Notes: generated by a model not told the origin, from the letters alone. A stretch of DNA of 64,000 nucleotides from Gammaproteobacteria bacterium (GCA_027315105.1 DAHUYP010000076.1:62001-126000), one strand, 5' to 3'; positions 15,600 to 24,803 are shown, counted from the first letter of the stretch. Numbers and translations are program-made.

Positions 15600-17932
15600 C
15601 GACACCTTCGCCGCAGCGTACCGAGACCTTTCCGTGCGGATTGGGCGCGGACGGCCTCGGCGAGGTGACGCGGCAGATTCCCGCGGACGAGCCGCCGCCG
15701 CTGCCCCCTAATTCGCAACTCGAGGTCATCGGCAAGCCCATCGCGCGGCACAATGGGCGCGCGAAGGTGACCGGTGCGATCCGCTTCACGGTCGACGTGA
15801 CTCTACCAGGGCTGCTGCACGGTCGAATCCTGCGCTCAGCAATGCCGCACGCGATCATTCGCAGCATCGATACTTCGCTTGCCGCCCGTCATCCTGGAGT
15901 GCGTGCGCTCGTGCTGGTCGCGCGCCCCGGGGACGCGCTCAGCGCGACCGTGCGCTACGTCGGCGCGCCGGTGGCGGCGCTGGCCGCCGAATCGGCTGCA
16001 GCGGCCGAGGAGGCGCTGCGCCTGATTCGCGTGCAGTACGATCCGCTGCCATTCGTCGTCGAGTTGGATCGGGCACGCGCACCCTCGGCGCCCCTGGTGC
16101 ACGACAGTGTGTCGGTGCCGCGCGGCCATGCGTCGGGATTCCCTGCGCCGCCGGATCTGCCGCTGCACGGTAACGTGCGCGGACCGGCCACTCTGCAGCG
16201 CGGCGATAGCGCGCAGGGCTTTGCGCAGGCCGACGTGGTGCTCGAAGGCGAGTACCGTACGCAGGTGCAAACGCATTGCTGTCTGGAGCCTCATGCGATC
16301 GTAGCCGATTGGGGAAGCGAAGGGCTGACCGTCTACATATCGACGCAGTTCACGAGCGGCGTGCGCCACGAACTGGCCGAGGCCTTCGGGCTGCCGCTGA
16401 GCCGGGTGCGTGTGGTCGTGGATGGCATGGGCGGAGGCTTCGGCTCGAAATCGATGTTGGGCAATTACGGCCGCTTGGCCGTCGTCCTGTCGCGTCAGGC
16501 GCAGGCGCCGGTGCGCATCGCGCTCGACCGCCAGGAGGAGCAGATCGACAGTGGTAACCGCCCGGCGACGTGGCAACGGCTGCGCATCGGGGCCCGAAAT
16601 GACGGCTCATTGACGGCGATCGCATTGCGCAGCTATGGCACCGCGGGCGTGGCCCTGGGCGCCGGTGTGGGCAATGTTGCCGATGCTCTATACCGCTGTC
16701 CGAACGTCGACACCGCTCAGTACGACGTGTTCATCAATGCCGGGCCGGGCTGCGCGATGCGAGGACCCGGCAACGTGCCGGGCGCCTGGGGGATGGAGCA
16801 GGCGATCGATGAGCTGGCCGAACGGCTGGTGCTGGATCCGCTGCTGTTGCGTGATCGTATCGATGCGAGCCCGGTGCGCCGCGAGGAGCGGCGCATCGGC
16901 GCCGAACGTGTCGACTGGCGACGGCGGCACGCGCCGGGTGCGGATGCCGGCGTCGTGAAACGCGGTCTGGGCATGGCGCAATCCCTGTGGGGCGCCAATG
17001 TGCAGATCAATGCCGCCTGTGAGGTGCGAGCACTGCGCGACGGCTCCGTCGAGGTGCTCTCGAGCGTTCAGGACATCGGCACGGGTGTCGGCACCGTGCT
17101 CGCGCAGGTGGTTGCCGAGGTGTTGGGACTGCGCCCGGAGGCCATCACCGTGCGCATCGGCGACACCGAATTTCCGGCCGGACCGCCGTCCTACGGCAGT
17201 CGCACCACCGCTTCGATCACTCCGCCGGCGCGTACCGCGGCCTGGCAGGTGCTGCAGTCGCTGTTGCGGGAGGCTGCCCTCGCCCTCGAGGTGGCGCCGG
17301 ACGCGCTGATGGCCCGCGAGGGACGGATCATCGTGCGCGGCGAGCCCAGCCGCGGCATGGCGTTCAGGGACGCGACCGCGTTGCTGCGCACCGATTGCGT
17401 GAGCGCAGTGGCCTCGCGCAGCGACGACTACGGCGGCTTCAGGCGACGTATGGGCGACGCCGCCATCGCGCAGCAGGATCTGGGTGGCGTGCAGTTTGCG
17501 GCCGTGGCGGTCGACACCGAGACCGGCATCGTCCGCGTCGAGCGCGTGGTGGCGGTGCAGGATTGCGGTCGCCCGCTGAACCCGAGGCAAATCGAGAGCC
17601 AGGTGCACGGCGGCGTCCTGATGGGCCTCTCGTTCGCACTGTTCGAGGAGCGGATCATCGATCAGCAGACCGGCCGCATGGTGAATCCGAACCTCGAGCA
17701 GTACCGGCTGGCGGGTTGCCGCGAGACACCGCAGATCGAGGTCGTGCTGCTGGAGAACTACCAAGGCCGCAGCGCGACCGACGCCTACGGCATCGCCGAG
17801 CCCTCCAACATCGCCACCGCGCCGGCGATCGCGAACGCGGTCTACAATGCCATCGGCGTGCGGGTTCGCAGCCTGCCGCTGACGCCGGGCGCCATCCTGG
17901 GGGCGCTGGGCAAGCTGCGGGCGGGGGCATGA
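15596..17932 (+). CDS. paoC: Periplasmic aldehyde oxidoreductase, molybdopterin-binding subunit (PaoC/YagR-like)
   Basis: A 778-residue Mo-cofactor subunit. Family motifs include KVTGAIRFTVDV near the N terminus, GMGGGFGSKS, CAMRGPGNVPGAWGMEQAIDELAE, and near the C terminus GIAEPSNIATAPAIANAVYNA, which contains the glutamate corresponding to the catalytic base of xanthine oxidase-family enzymes. The ATG at 15596 overlaps the FeS subunit stop. Gene order here is FeS-Mo-FAD, unlike the FeS-FAD-Mo order of E. coli paoABC. No MCD-type maturation factor (PaoD) gene follows in the window. Confidence 0.9.
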   Translation: MTTPSPQRTETFPCGLGADGLGEVTRQIPADEPPPLPPNSQLEVIGKPIARHNGRAKVTGAIRFTVDVTLPGLLHGRILRSAMPHAIIRSIDTSLAARHPGVRALVLVARPGDALSATVRYVGAPVAALAAESAAAAEEALRLIRVQYDPLPFVVELDRARAPSAPLVHDSVSVPRGHASGFPAPPDLPLHGNVRGPATLQRGDSAQGFAQADVVLEGEYRTQVQTHCCLEPHAIVADWGSEGLTVYISTQFTSGVRHELAEAFGLPLSRVRVVVDGMGGGFGSKSMLGNYGRLAVVLSRQAQAPVRIALDRQEEQIDSGNRPATWQRLRIGARNDGSLTAIALRSYGTAGVALGAGVGNVADALYRCPNVDTAQYDVFINAGPGCAMRGPGNVPGAWGMEQAIDELAERLVLDPLLLRDRIDASPVRREERRIGAERVDWRRRHAPGADAGVVKRGLGMAQSLWGANVQINAACEVRALRDGSVEVLSSVQDIGTGVGTVLAQVVAEVLGLRPEAITVRIGDTEFPAGPPSYGSRTTASITPPARTAAWQVLQSLLREAALALEVAPDALMAREGRIIVRGEPSRGMAFRDATALLRTDCVSAVASRSDDYGGFRRRMGDAAIAQQDLGGVQFAAVAVDTETGIVRVERVVAVQDCGRPLNPRQIESQVHGGVLMGLSFALFEERIIDQQTGRMVNPNLEQYRLAGCRETPQIEVVLLENYQGRSATDAYGIAEPSNIATAPAIANAVYNAIGVRVRSLPLTPGAILGALGKLRAGA

Positions 17933-18969
17933 ACGTCATGCAGCCGTTTGCCTGGGTCGGTGCGGCGACGATTTCGCAGGCCGCTGCCGCCGCCTCGGGC
18001 ACCGTCGCCGAGGCGATGGTGAAGCACACGGGAGCCGCAGGCCCCGAGGCGGTCGGGATCCTGAAGGCCGGCGGGATCGACCTGCTCGACCTCATGAAGG
18101 AGAACCTGCTGGCGCCGGCCCGGCTCGTGAATCTGAAAGCAATCCCGGGCCTCGAAGACATCGTCAGCGAAGCCGACGGCGGGTTGCGCATTGGCTCGAT
18201 GGTCACGCTGGCGCGTCTTGGCGAGCATCCCGAGGTGCGCAGTCGCTACCCGGCTTTGGCCGACGCGGCGCGCGGCGCGGCCAGCCCGCAGATCCGTAAT
18301 GTCGCCACGCTGGGCGGCAACCTGCTGCAGCGGCCGCGCTGCTGGTACTTTCGAGCGCAGGAATATCGCTGTCTGAGGAAGGGCGGCGAACACTGCTTTG
18401 CGATCTCGGGGGAGAATCAGTACCACGCGATCTTCGCCAATCGGCCCTGCGCGATCGTGCATGCGTCCACGGCGGCCACGGCGCTGGTGGCGCTCGGCGC
18501 AGCGGCCGAATTGGCCGATGCGCACGGCGCGGTGCAGCGCCTGCCGCTCGAGGAATTCTTCGTGTCATCGCAACGGGATCCGCAGCGGGAGAACGTGCTG
18601 CAGGCGGGGCAGATCATGACGGCGATACGATTGCCGCCGCTGCCCGCGGGCACGCGCATGGCGCATCTGAAGCAGGGCGAGAGGGACTCGTTCGACTGGC
18701 CTCTGGCCGACGTCGCCGTGGTGCTCGAGCTGGCGGATGGTCTGTGCCGGCGCGCCGCGGTGATTCTCGGTGCGGCCGCGCCGGTGCCGCACCGGGCGAA
18801 GGCGGCCGAGCAGGTGCTGCTCGGCAAGGCGATCACCGAGCAGATCGCACTACAGGCGGGCCAGGCGGCGCTCGAGGGCGCAACGCCGCTCGGCAAGAAT
18901 TCCTACAAGCTGCCATTGTTCGAAGCCATGGTCCGGCGCGCGCGGGCGCGCGCGCTTGCTCGAGGGTGA
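17929..18969 (+). CDS. paoB: Periplasmic aldehyde oxidoreductase, FAD-binding subunit (PaoB/YagS-like)
   Basis: A 346-residue subunit that begins within the Mo subunit stop (ATGA). It has the FAD-binding SPQIRNVATLGGNLLQR stretch and, right after it, a cysteine-containing insert (RCWYF, YRCLRKGGEHCF) matching the extra [4Fe-4S] cluster loop of E. coli PaoB. Electrons would pass from Mo via the FeS subunit to FAD. Protein-like sequence starts at MNVMQPFAWVGA; the open frame further upstream is shadow. Confidence 0.9.
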   Translation: MNVMQPFAWVGAATISQAAAAASGTVAEAMVKHTGAAGPEAVGILKAGGIDLLDLMKENLLAPARLVNLKAIPGLEDIVSEADGGLRIGSMVTLARLGEHPEVRSRYPALADAARGAASPQIRNVATLGGNLLQRPRCWYFRAQEYRCLRKGGEHCFAISGENQYHAIFANRPCAIVHASTAATALVALGAAAELADAHGAVQRLPLEEFFVSSQRDPQRENVLQAGQIMTAIRLPPLPAGTRMAHLKQGERDSFDWPLADVAVVLELADGLCRRAAVILGAAAPVPHRAKAAEQVLLGKAITEQIALQAGQAALEGATPLGKNSYKLPLFEAMVRRARARALARG

Positions 18970-19045
18970 GCGCATGCGCCGTCGCCGATGCGCGATTGGT
19001 ACCACAGGACCCGCTGCTGCGCCGGGTCCCCACCAGCTATCGCCG

Positions 19046-19714
19046 TCAGGCCGGCAGGTTCCCCTGGCGGCCGAGCGCGAGCAGACGGCAGACCTCGGCG
19101 TCCTCGAGCTGCTCGAACTGCTCGTACCATTGGCCGATGGAAGACAGCATCGGCGGCGTTTGCAGGACGATGACCTCATCTGCCTCCGGTCTGAGCAGGG
19201 CCTCGGCTTCGATCGACGCGACTGGCGATGCGACGATGATGCGCTCGGCGCCGGCCTTGCGCGCTGCGCGCACCGCCGCGAGCATCGTGCAGCCGGTCGC
19301 GAGCCCGTCATCGACCAGCACCACCGTCCTGCCCTTGAGATCGAGCGGCTCCAGACCGGCCCGGTAGACCTGCTCGCGGCGCACGAGTTCGCGTTGCTCC
19401 TGCTCGACGAGCCGCTCGAAGGCGGCTCCGCGGGTCGACGACACACCGGCGAAGCGGGGCTCGTGCACGACGATATTGCCGGGGGCGATCGCTCCGATGG
19501 CCAGTTCCGGCTGACCGGGCATTCCGATCTTGCGCACGACCAGGACGTCGAGTGCGGCGCCCAGGGCGCGCGCCACTTCGGCTGCCACAGGAACGCCGCC
19601 GCGCGGCAGGCCGAGCACCAGCACCGGTGATGACCAGGCTCGGCGCTCGAGCTCGTGAGCGAGCTCGGCGCCGGCGGCGTTGCGATCGGCGAACACTCGA
19701 GCGTGAAGTTTCAT
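19046..19714 (-). CDS. Phosphoribosyltransferase-family protein
   Basis: A 222-residue type I PRTase-fold protein with the PRPP loop VVLVDDGLATGCTM and the early glycine-rich LGLPRGGVPVAAEVA. Such proteins, annotated as predicted phosphoribosyltransferases, have no fixed substrate. Related domains occur in mycobacterial dormancy genes (for example parts of Rv0571c and Rv2030c, from memory). It marks the left edge of the stress-gene island and is followed downstream, on the other strand, by the aldehyde oxidoreductase operon end. Confidence 0.85.
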   Translation of the reverse strand: MKLHARVFADRNAAGAELAHELERRAWSSPVLVLGLPRGGVPVAAEVARALGAALDVLVVRKIGMPGQPELAIGAIAPGNIVVHEPRFAGVSSTRGAAFERLVEQEQRELVRREQVYRAGLEPLDLKGRTVVLVDDGLATGCTMLAAVRAARKAGAERIIVASPVASIEAEALLRPEADEVIVLQTPPMLSSIGQWYEQFEQLEDAEVCRLLALGRQGNLPA

Positions 19715-19751
19715 CGCACAGGGCGGCCGGCGGCGTGCGGTGAGCGGCCGG

Positions 19752-20456
19752 CTACTTCACCGAATAGCCGCGCGCTTCGAGGCAGGTGACCTGGGCGCGA
19801 AAATAGTCGTTGCGCTTCTGGAGCGCCGTCTCGGAGGCGACGCCGCCACCGGCTACGGTCGGATCGAAGCCGCTCTGCTCGACGGCCCAGTGGTGACACT
19901 CGTAGCTGTCCTTCGCCTGCTGTTCCGAGGTTTGCGCGTTCTTCGGATAGACGAACAGCTGATCGCTCGCGGGGGCTTGAGTGGTGCCCGATGCCTCTAT
20001 GCCGTCCGGCGGCGCCACGACCTGGTACTCGCGCTGCGCATCATTCCACATGTAGTACGCGTCGTTGGCATAGTAGAAAGGAACACCGTTCCACCACACC
20101 GTGGTGAAGTAGGGCGGCAGCCAAGGCACGAACAGGCCGACGGGGGCGCCCCAAACGGTCCAATCGCGCCCGCCCCACCGGTACCAGTTGCCGCCGTTAT
20201 ACCAGTATCGCCCGCCGTTCGGGCCGCGAAGCTCGCCGAATGCGCCCCGCGGCGGCCGGCGAACGGCGTAGCCGCGATCGAAATAATAGCGATTGTGGGA
20301 GAATCGGCTATCGAGGTGCTCATGGGGACCGCCGGCGGCCGGCCTGCTCGCGCGCGGCGCGGCGGGTTGTGCGATCGCCGGTCCAATGGCCGCCATCGCC
20401 AAGACGCCCGCGAGCGCCAACCAGCCCCAGCCATTGTGTTTGCCATGCGTAGTCAT
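19752..20456 (-). CDS. Secreted protein with DUF6515-like region and a YECH/CLE domain
   Basis: A 234-residue exported protein (signal peptide ending GPAIAQ). The middle is rich in Tyr, Trp and Asn (RYWYNGGNWYRWGGRDW, VPFYYANDAYYMW), resembling DUF6515-type envelope proteins. The C-terminal third holds VYPKNAQTSEQQ, then DSYECHHWAVEQSGFDP, and ends CLEARGYSVK. The same ending motifs occur in the neighbouring lipoprotein at 20507-21070, so the two share a domain. A GGAAGGGTG ribosome-binding site precedes the ATG. Role unknown; envelope location is inferred. Confidence 0.75.
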   Translation of the reverse strand: MTTHGKHNGWGWLALAGVLAMAAIGPAIAQPAAPRASRPAAGGPHEHLDSRFSHNRYYFDRGYAVRRPPRGAFGELRGPNGGRYWYNGGNWYRWGGRDWTVWGAPVGLFVPWLPPYFTTVWWNGVPFYYANDAYYMWNDAQREYQVVAPPDGIEASGTTQAPASDQLFVYPKNAQTSEQQAKDSYECHHWAVEQSGFDPTVAGGGVASETALQKRNDYFRAQVTCLEARGYSVK

Positions 20457-20506
20457 GTCATCACCCTTCCGGCAAAAATCCGCACCGCCGCGCGAGTCCG
20501 TGGTGC

Positions 20507-21070
20507 TCAGCGCACGTTGTAGCCCCTGCCCTCCAGGCAGGCGCTCATCGCGCGGCGATAGTCGCTCGCCCGGCGCTCGAGCCGCGCCGCCTCGGCGTCC
20601 TGGGCAGCGGCGGCCATCCGTTCCTGCCGCTGTTGCGCCGCGGCGCTCTCGGCGATGCCGCCGATCGCGGCGCCGGTGAGGGCGCCGAGCAGCGCACCTG
20701 GTCCGGCCTGCCAGGGCGGGGAGACCGCCGCGCCCAGGACAGCGCCCGTCATCGCTCCCATGGCGACACCGGCACCGGATGGCGGGCCGCCGGCATCGAC
20801 GTCAATGCGCAGATGGGGTGGCACGCCGGGCGCGCTTGGATCGAATCCGCTCTGCTGCACGGCCCACGTATGGCACTCGTACTTGTCGCGATCCTGCTGC
20901 TGTGCCGATTGGCCGCGAGCGGGATAGAAATACACCGTCGTCTCGGGAGGCGGCGGTTGCGCCGGCACGGCCCGCTGCATCGGCTGCGAGACGCAGCCCG
21001 CACCGATGGCCATGGCCGTGATTGCGCCCATAAGCCTGATTGCTCTGAGCAAAGCCCTGTCGGGTTCCAT
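20507..21070 (-). CDS. Glycine-zipper lipoprotein with the same YECH/CLE domain
   Basis: A 187-residue lipoprotein: lipobox AIGAGC near residue 26, then VYFYPARGQSAQQQ and DKYECHTWAVQQSGFDP, a glycine-zipper segment (GVAMGAMTGAVLGAAVSPP and GALLGALTGAAIGGIAES), and the ending CLEGRGYNVR. The glycine zipper is inserted between the two halves of the domain shared with its neighbour. Glycine zippers pack in membranes, so outer-membrane attachment is likely. The ATG at 21070 begins MEPDRALLRAI; an upstream in-frame start would add 22 non-signal residues. Confidence 0.78.
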   Translation of the reverse strand: MEPDRALLRAIRLMGAITAMAIGAGCVSQPMQRAVPAQPPPPETTVYFYPARGQSAQQQDRDKYECHTWAVQQSGFDPSAPGVPPHLRIDVDAGGPPSGAGVAMGAMTGAVLGAAVSPPWQAGPGALLGALTGAAIGGIAESAAAQQRQERMAAAAQDAEAARLERRASDYRRAMSACLEGRGYNVR

Positions 21071-21213
21071 GTTGCGCGTACCCCTTGGCTCCGGGCATCG
21101 TCCGCCGATGCGCTGGCGCCATTGTTTCATCCGCAAGCCGCCGGCGTCAGCCCGTTGTTGTACCTACGCACGAGCTGGGCTCGCCTTCGGCGCCAGAAGT
21201 TGCGCGCGCAGTG

Positions 21214-21235
21214 TCGCGGGTAAGTATTTCCGCGA
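21214..21235. promoter_or_regulatory. Inverted repeat upstream of hsp20
   Basis: TCGCGG (21214-21219) and CCGCGA (21230-21235) form a perfect inverted repeat around an AT-richer 10-bp centre, about 78 bp before the hsp20 start. The layout suits a dimeric regulator site. Six-base arms arise by chance in GC-rich DNA, so this is only a candidate. No heat-shock sigma-32 promoter was recognised in 21071-21312. Confidence 0.3.
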
Positions 21236-21312
21236 ATCGACATCGCGCCCGTTGTCGCCGAGCATAACCGCAGTCGTGCACGTCAGTGCCGCCGCTAGTC
21301 AAGGAGAACATC

Positions 21313-21750
21313 ATGAGCCTCGTTCGTTGGGATCCATTTTCTGAGATGCAGGGCCTGTTCGGTCCGATGTTGTCGCGCACCTCCGGGTTGCTCCCGCGTC
21401 TGTCGGGCGAAGGGGAGGTCAGCTTCGAGTGGTCGCCGACCGCCGACATCAGCGAGACCGACAAGGAGTACGTCATTCGCGCCGGTCTTCCCGGCGTCAA
21501 GAAGGAGGACATCAAAGTCAGTCTCGGTGATGGTGTAATCACTATCGAGGGCGAACGCAAGCAGCAGAAGGAGGAAAAGAACGAGAAGGTTCACCGCGTC
21601 GAAAGCTACTATGGCAGCTTCGCGCGCAGCTTCTCGCTGCCGGACAACATCAAAGTCGAGTCCGTGAACAGTGATTACAAGGACGGGGTGCTGTCGGTGC
21701 ACATCCCGAAGAGCGAGAAGGAGAGGCCCAAACAGATCGCAGTGCAGTAA
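21313..21750 (+). CDS. Small heat-shock protein (Hsp20/alpha-crystallin family)
   Basis: A 145-residue chaperone. The alpha-crystallin domain runs from about residue 40: PTADISETDKEYVIRAGLPG, then VKKEDIKVSLGDGVITIEGER, and the C-terminal part NSDYKDGVLSVHIPK; the IAVQ end resembles the C-terminal IxI-type anchor. AAGGAGA (21301-21307) is a good ribosome-binding site. These proteins hold unfolding proteins without ATP. It starts a plus-strand pair with the nitroreductase, the same pairing as hspX and acg in Mycobacterium. Confidence 0.95.
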   Translation: MSLVRWDPFSEMQGLFGPMLSRTSGLLPRLSGEGEVSFEWSPTADISETDKEYVIRAGLPGVKKEDIKVSLGDGVITIEGERKQQKEEKNEKVHRVESYYGSFARSFSLPDNIKVESVNSDYKDGVLSVHIPKSEKERPKQIAVQ

Positions 21751-21920
21751 TGCATGCCGGCGATCGCTGGTGCCCGACGCGCGTGCATCGGGCTGGATAT
21801 GATGGGCGGCAGATTGCATGATCTGTCGTCCATTGCCCGGGCGGCGGGGCAGATGCTCCTGCAAAGCCCGCGCGATGATGGCCCGCACGCCGGTGCGACC
21901 AGCGTAGCGGAGCGCGGATC

Positions 21921-22574
21921 ATGACAGGACGCCCAACCACCGCCGAGCCGATGGTTGCAGGCGCTGCGGCTGCGATGGCTTGCGCCGCCGCCGGGTCGCC
22001 GGCGAGCGCACTGCAGCTGCCGCCGCCGCGCCGCGAGGGCGGTCTGCCGTTGATGGATGCGCTCAAGCTCCGGTGTTCCACGCGCGACTATGCCAGTCGG
22101 CCGCTTTCGGCGCAGACCCTGTCCGATCTGCTGTGGGCGGCCTTCGGGATCAATCGCCCGAGCGGCGATCGCACGGCGCCGTATTGGCGCCATATCATGG
22201 TGATCGACGTCTATGCGGCGCTGGCCGACGGGGTATGGCTGTACGAGCCCGAGGCGCACGCGCTGCTGCCCCATTTGGCCACGGACATCCGCGCACAAAC
22301 CGGTCTGCAGGATTTCGTCGGCACGGCGCCGCTCAATCTCATCTATGTCGCCCATGGGGAGCGCATGACGGAGCTGTCTGCCGGCGAACGCCGCCTGTAT
22401 AGCTCGGTCGACGCCGGATTCATCGGCCAGAACGTGTACCTGTTTTGCGCCTCGGAGGGCCTTGCCACGGTCTTTCGAGGGGCGCTGGATTATCCGAAGC
22501 TCGCGCGCGTGCTGAAGCTGCCGGAGCAGCAGTTCGTGACCTTTGCGCAGACCGTAGGCTATCCGCGCGCCTGA
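21921..22574 (+). CDS. Nitroreductase-family (SagB-type) FMN protein
   Basis: A 217-residue protein. After an Ala-rich N terminus (possibly an export signal) comes the nitroreductase core: LKLRCSTRDYASRPLSAQTL, LLWAAFGINRPSGDRTAPYW, then FIGQNVYLFCASEGLATVFRG. It aligns with SagB-type/nitroreductase FMN proteins, though shorter than typical dimeric enzymes. Substrate unknown. It follows hsp20 by 170 bp and ends 15 bp from the convergent nucleotidyltransferase gene. Confidence 0.85.
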   Translation: MTGRPTTAEPMVAGAAAAMACAAAGSPASALQLPPPRREGGLPLMDALKLRCSTRDYASRPLSAQTLSDLLWAAFGINRPSGDRTAPYWRHIMVIDVYAALADGVWLYEPEAHALLPHLATDIRAQTGLQDFVGTAPLNLIYVAHGERMTELSAGERRLYSSVDAGFIGQNVYLFCASEGLATVFRGALDYPKLARVLKLPEQQFVTFAQTVGYPRA

Positions 22575-22589
22575 CCGGTCAGCCGCATC

Positions 22590-23576
22590 TCATGCGCCCA
22601 GGGGCCTGGCGCCGTGAAAGCGCGCATGCTGCGCGGCAAGACTCAACTGTCCTGAAATCATCACCGGCACATCGGGTTCGTTCTGCCGCGCCGGGGCCCA
22701 GCGCAGCGCATCCGCCACCCGCTGCGGCGTCCCCAGATCGCTCCAGCCGCATTGCGGTACCGGCAGTACACGCAGCTGCTGCTCCTGGCCCTGCAGGATA
22801 TCGTGCGAAAAATCGATCACGGCAAGCTCTTCATACAACAACGCCGTGGCAAGGCCGGTGCCGTGTTCGGACAGATCGTGCTGCACTGCTGCACGCATCT
22901 GCCGGACGATTTCCGGGATCCGGCGGCGGAACAGCCCGAGCAAGGCCTGCGCGGTGGATGCCACGATAAAGGCGTTCCACAATCCGCCCCGCGCGATCAG
23001 TTCCCGTGCCTGCATCGGTGTCGGCTTCTCGACGAACTGCGTCACCTCCAGGGCACCTCGTCCGTCGCTCGGGCCAGGCAGGATGTAACCGAGGTCCGGA
23101 TCCGAAAGCGCCGGCTCGAGTCCGAGCAGCACGGCCTCGTCGATGCGCCACTGCAGCTGCTCGAGCGCCTGGCGCAGCGAGCGCGCCAGGATCGCTTCCT
23201 TGCGGACGTGGTGGTCGGACGGGAGCAGCAGCAGCCGCGCATCGGGATCGCGCGCCACGATATGCAGCAACGGCAGCAGGATGCCGTTGGCGGTACCGCG
23301 GTTCTCGGGTTGCACGATGACGTTCGCGGCCGGCAGGCTCCAGAGCTGCGGCTCCCACCATCGCCGGTGGGATTCGGCAACGACGGCGCAGGTATGGATC
23401 TCGGAGGTCACGCTGCGGGCCCGCCCCAATGCCTCGTGCAGCAAGGACGGCCCGTCGCGCAAGGAGCAGAACTGCTTCGGGATCGCGGTGCCGGACGGTG
23501 CGGTCGTCAGGCTCCTAAGGCGCACTCCGTCGCCGGCCGCGAGGATCAGTGCCCAGGTATTGGCTTGGCTATACAT
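22590..23576 (-). CDS. Mannose-1-phosphate guanylyltransferase-like nucleotidyltransferase
   Basis: A 328-residue NTP transferase. The N terminus has the nucleotide-binding signature LILAAGDGVRL, with PKQF a little later; further motifs are QPENRGTANG, VEKPTP, GLWNAFI and GWSDLGTP, all characteristic of GDP-mannose pyrophosphorylases. It lacks the C-terminal cupin (mannose-6-phosphate isomerase) domain of the long ManC form. The start at MYSQANTW (23576) is chosen because the conserved domain begins there. It is divergent from the universal stress protein gene across 255 bp. The exact sugar is not certain. Confidence 0.8.
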   Translation of the reverse strand: MYSQANTWALILAAGDGVRLRSLTTAPSGTAIPKQFCSLRDGPSLLHEALGRARSVTSEIHTCAVVAESHRRWWEPQLWSLPAANVIVQPENRGTANGILLPLLHIVARDPDARLLLLPSDHHVRKEAILARSLRQALEQLQWRIDEAVLLGLEPALSDPDLGYILPGPSDGRGALEVTQFVEKPTPMQARELIARGGLWNAFIVASTAQALLGLFRRRIPEIVRQMRAAVQHDLSEHGTGLATALLYEELAVIDFSHDILQGQEQQLRVLPVPQCGWSDLGTPQRVADALRWAPARQNEPDVPVMISGQLSLAAQHARFHGARPLGA

Positions 23577-23831
23577 GGCTCGGTCGCTCCTGCGGCGATG
23601 GGCGGGTATGCATGATGTCGGCAGCGCAGCAGCCCCTTTTCGACGATGATCCGAGATGGGGCAACCGAAAGCTATCAGGGAAAACCACCGGGCCGCGCGC
23701 GCGGCCGGCGCGGCGGCGCAGGCCCGCCAATAGGTAATGGCCACACCGCCTTAGGCGCTTGTTCTGATCGCAGCGACCGCCGGCGGGGGCGTATGGTGCG
23801 AGCCGGGTCTTCCGTCACGGAAGGGCGAGCC

Positions 23832-24803
23832 ATGGGCTGGAGTCAAGTGCTGTTCGCAATGGCCGCGCCGGACAGGATGGACGCGGCCGTGTTGGACAAG
23901 GTGCAACGCCTGACGGCCGCGCTGGGCGCCGAGCTCGAACTGTTCCACTGCGTCGACGGCTCGCTCGCCGCGCAGCCGCAGCGCCTGGGTTCGCCGGAGT
24001 TCGAACAGGCGGTGCACGAGCTCATCGAGCAGCGCGAGCGGCAACTCGAACAGCAGGCGCAGAGCCTGCGTCGACCGGGACTGCAGGTCCGTTCGAGCGT
24101 TCGCTGGGACCATCCGGTGCACGAAGGCATCGTGCGGCAGGTTCTGAGCCATCGGCCCGATCTGCTGATCGTGCAGCCGAGCCGGCACCACGGTCCATGG
24201 AGGCTCGGCTATGCGGACTACAAGATGATCGAAATCTGCCCGTGCCCGCTGCTGCTGATCAAGAGCACGCGTCCCTACACCGAATGCCGTCTGATCGCGG
24301 CGGTCGATCCGATGCACGAGCACGACAAGCCCGCGGCGCTCGACGACGCGATACTCGATGCGGCAACCATATTGTCGAATGCGCTGTCGGGAAAGCTGCT
24401 GATGTTTCATGCGCGCGCTGCCCGGCCGCGGATCACGCCCCTGCTGCGACATGAAGCGGTCGAGTTCCGCGGGCCCGCCGAGTCCGCCCAGGGCGACGGT
24501 GTCGAGGCGCGTATCACGGAGCTGGCGCAACGCCACGGCATAGCGCGCGTCGACGTGGAACTCGTCGAAGGCAACGCCGCGGAGGCGCTGCCGTTCCTTG
24601 CACGGCGCGAATCCGCCGACATCGTCGCGATGGGGGCCGTGTCGCGCTCATTGCTGAAGCGAATCTTCATCGGACACACGGCCGAGACGTTGCTCGACGG
24701 ACTCGATTGCGACATGCTGGTCGTCAAACCGCCGGGTTTTCGCAGCAAGGTGAGCCTGCACACCGAGTTGTCCGCGCCGGCCAGGCGGGTGAAACGCGCA
24801 TGA
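23832..24803 (+). CDS. Tandem-domain universal stress protein (UspE-like), copy 1
   Basis: A 323-residue protein with two Usp domains. The first ends IEICPCPLLLIKS and the second contains VELVEGNAAEALPFLARRESADIVAMGAVS and ends ETLLDGLDCDMLVVKPPGF. The glycine-rich ATP motif (G-x2-G-x9-GS/T) is not intact in either half, as is common in UspE-like tandem proteins. Closely related to the copy at 39376-40365. The ATG at 23832 overlaps no other gene; its stop overlaps the CapA gene start by 4 bp. Confidence 0.9.
   Translation: MGWSQVLFAMAAPDRMDAAVLDKVQRLTAALGAELELFHCVDGSLAAQPQRLGSPEFEQAVHELIEQRERQLEQQAQSLRRPGLQVRSSVRWDHPVHEGIVRQVLSHRPDLLIVQPSRHHGPWRLGYADYKMIEICPCPLLLIKSTRPYTECRLIAAVDPMHEHDKPAALDDAILDAATILSNALSGKLLMFHARAARPRITPLLRHEAVEFRGPAESAQGDGVEARITELAQRHGIARVDVELVEGNAAEALPFLARRESADIVAMGAVSRSLLKRIFIGHTAETLLDGLDCDMLVVKPPGFRSKVSLHTELSAPARRVKRA

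Noticed and set aside
23691-23706. 16-bp palindrome GGCCGCGCGCGCGGCC between the nucleotidyltransferase and Usp genes
   Set aside because: Pure alternating GC sequence likely by chance in GC-rich DNA; no supporting context.
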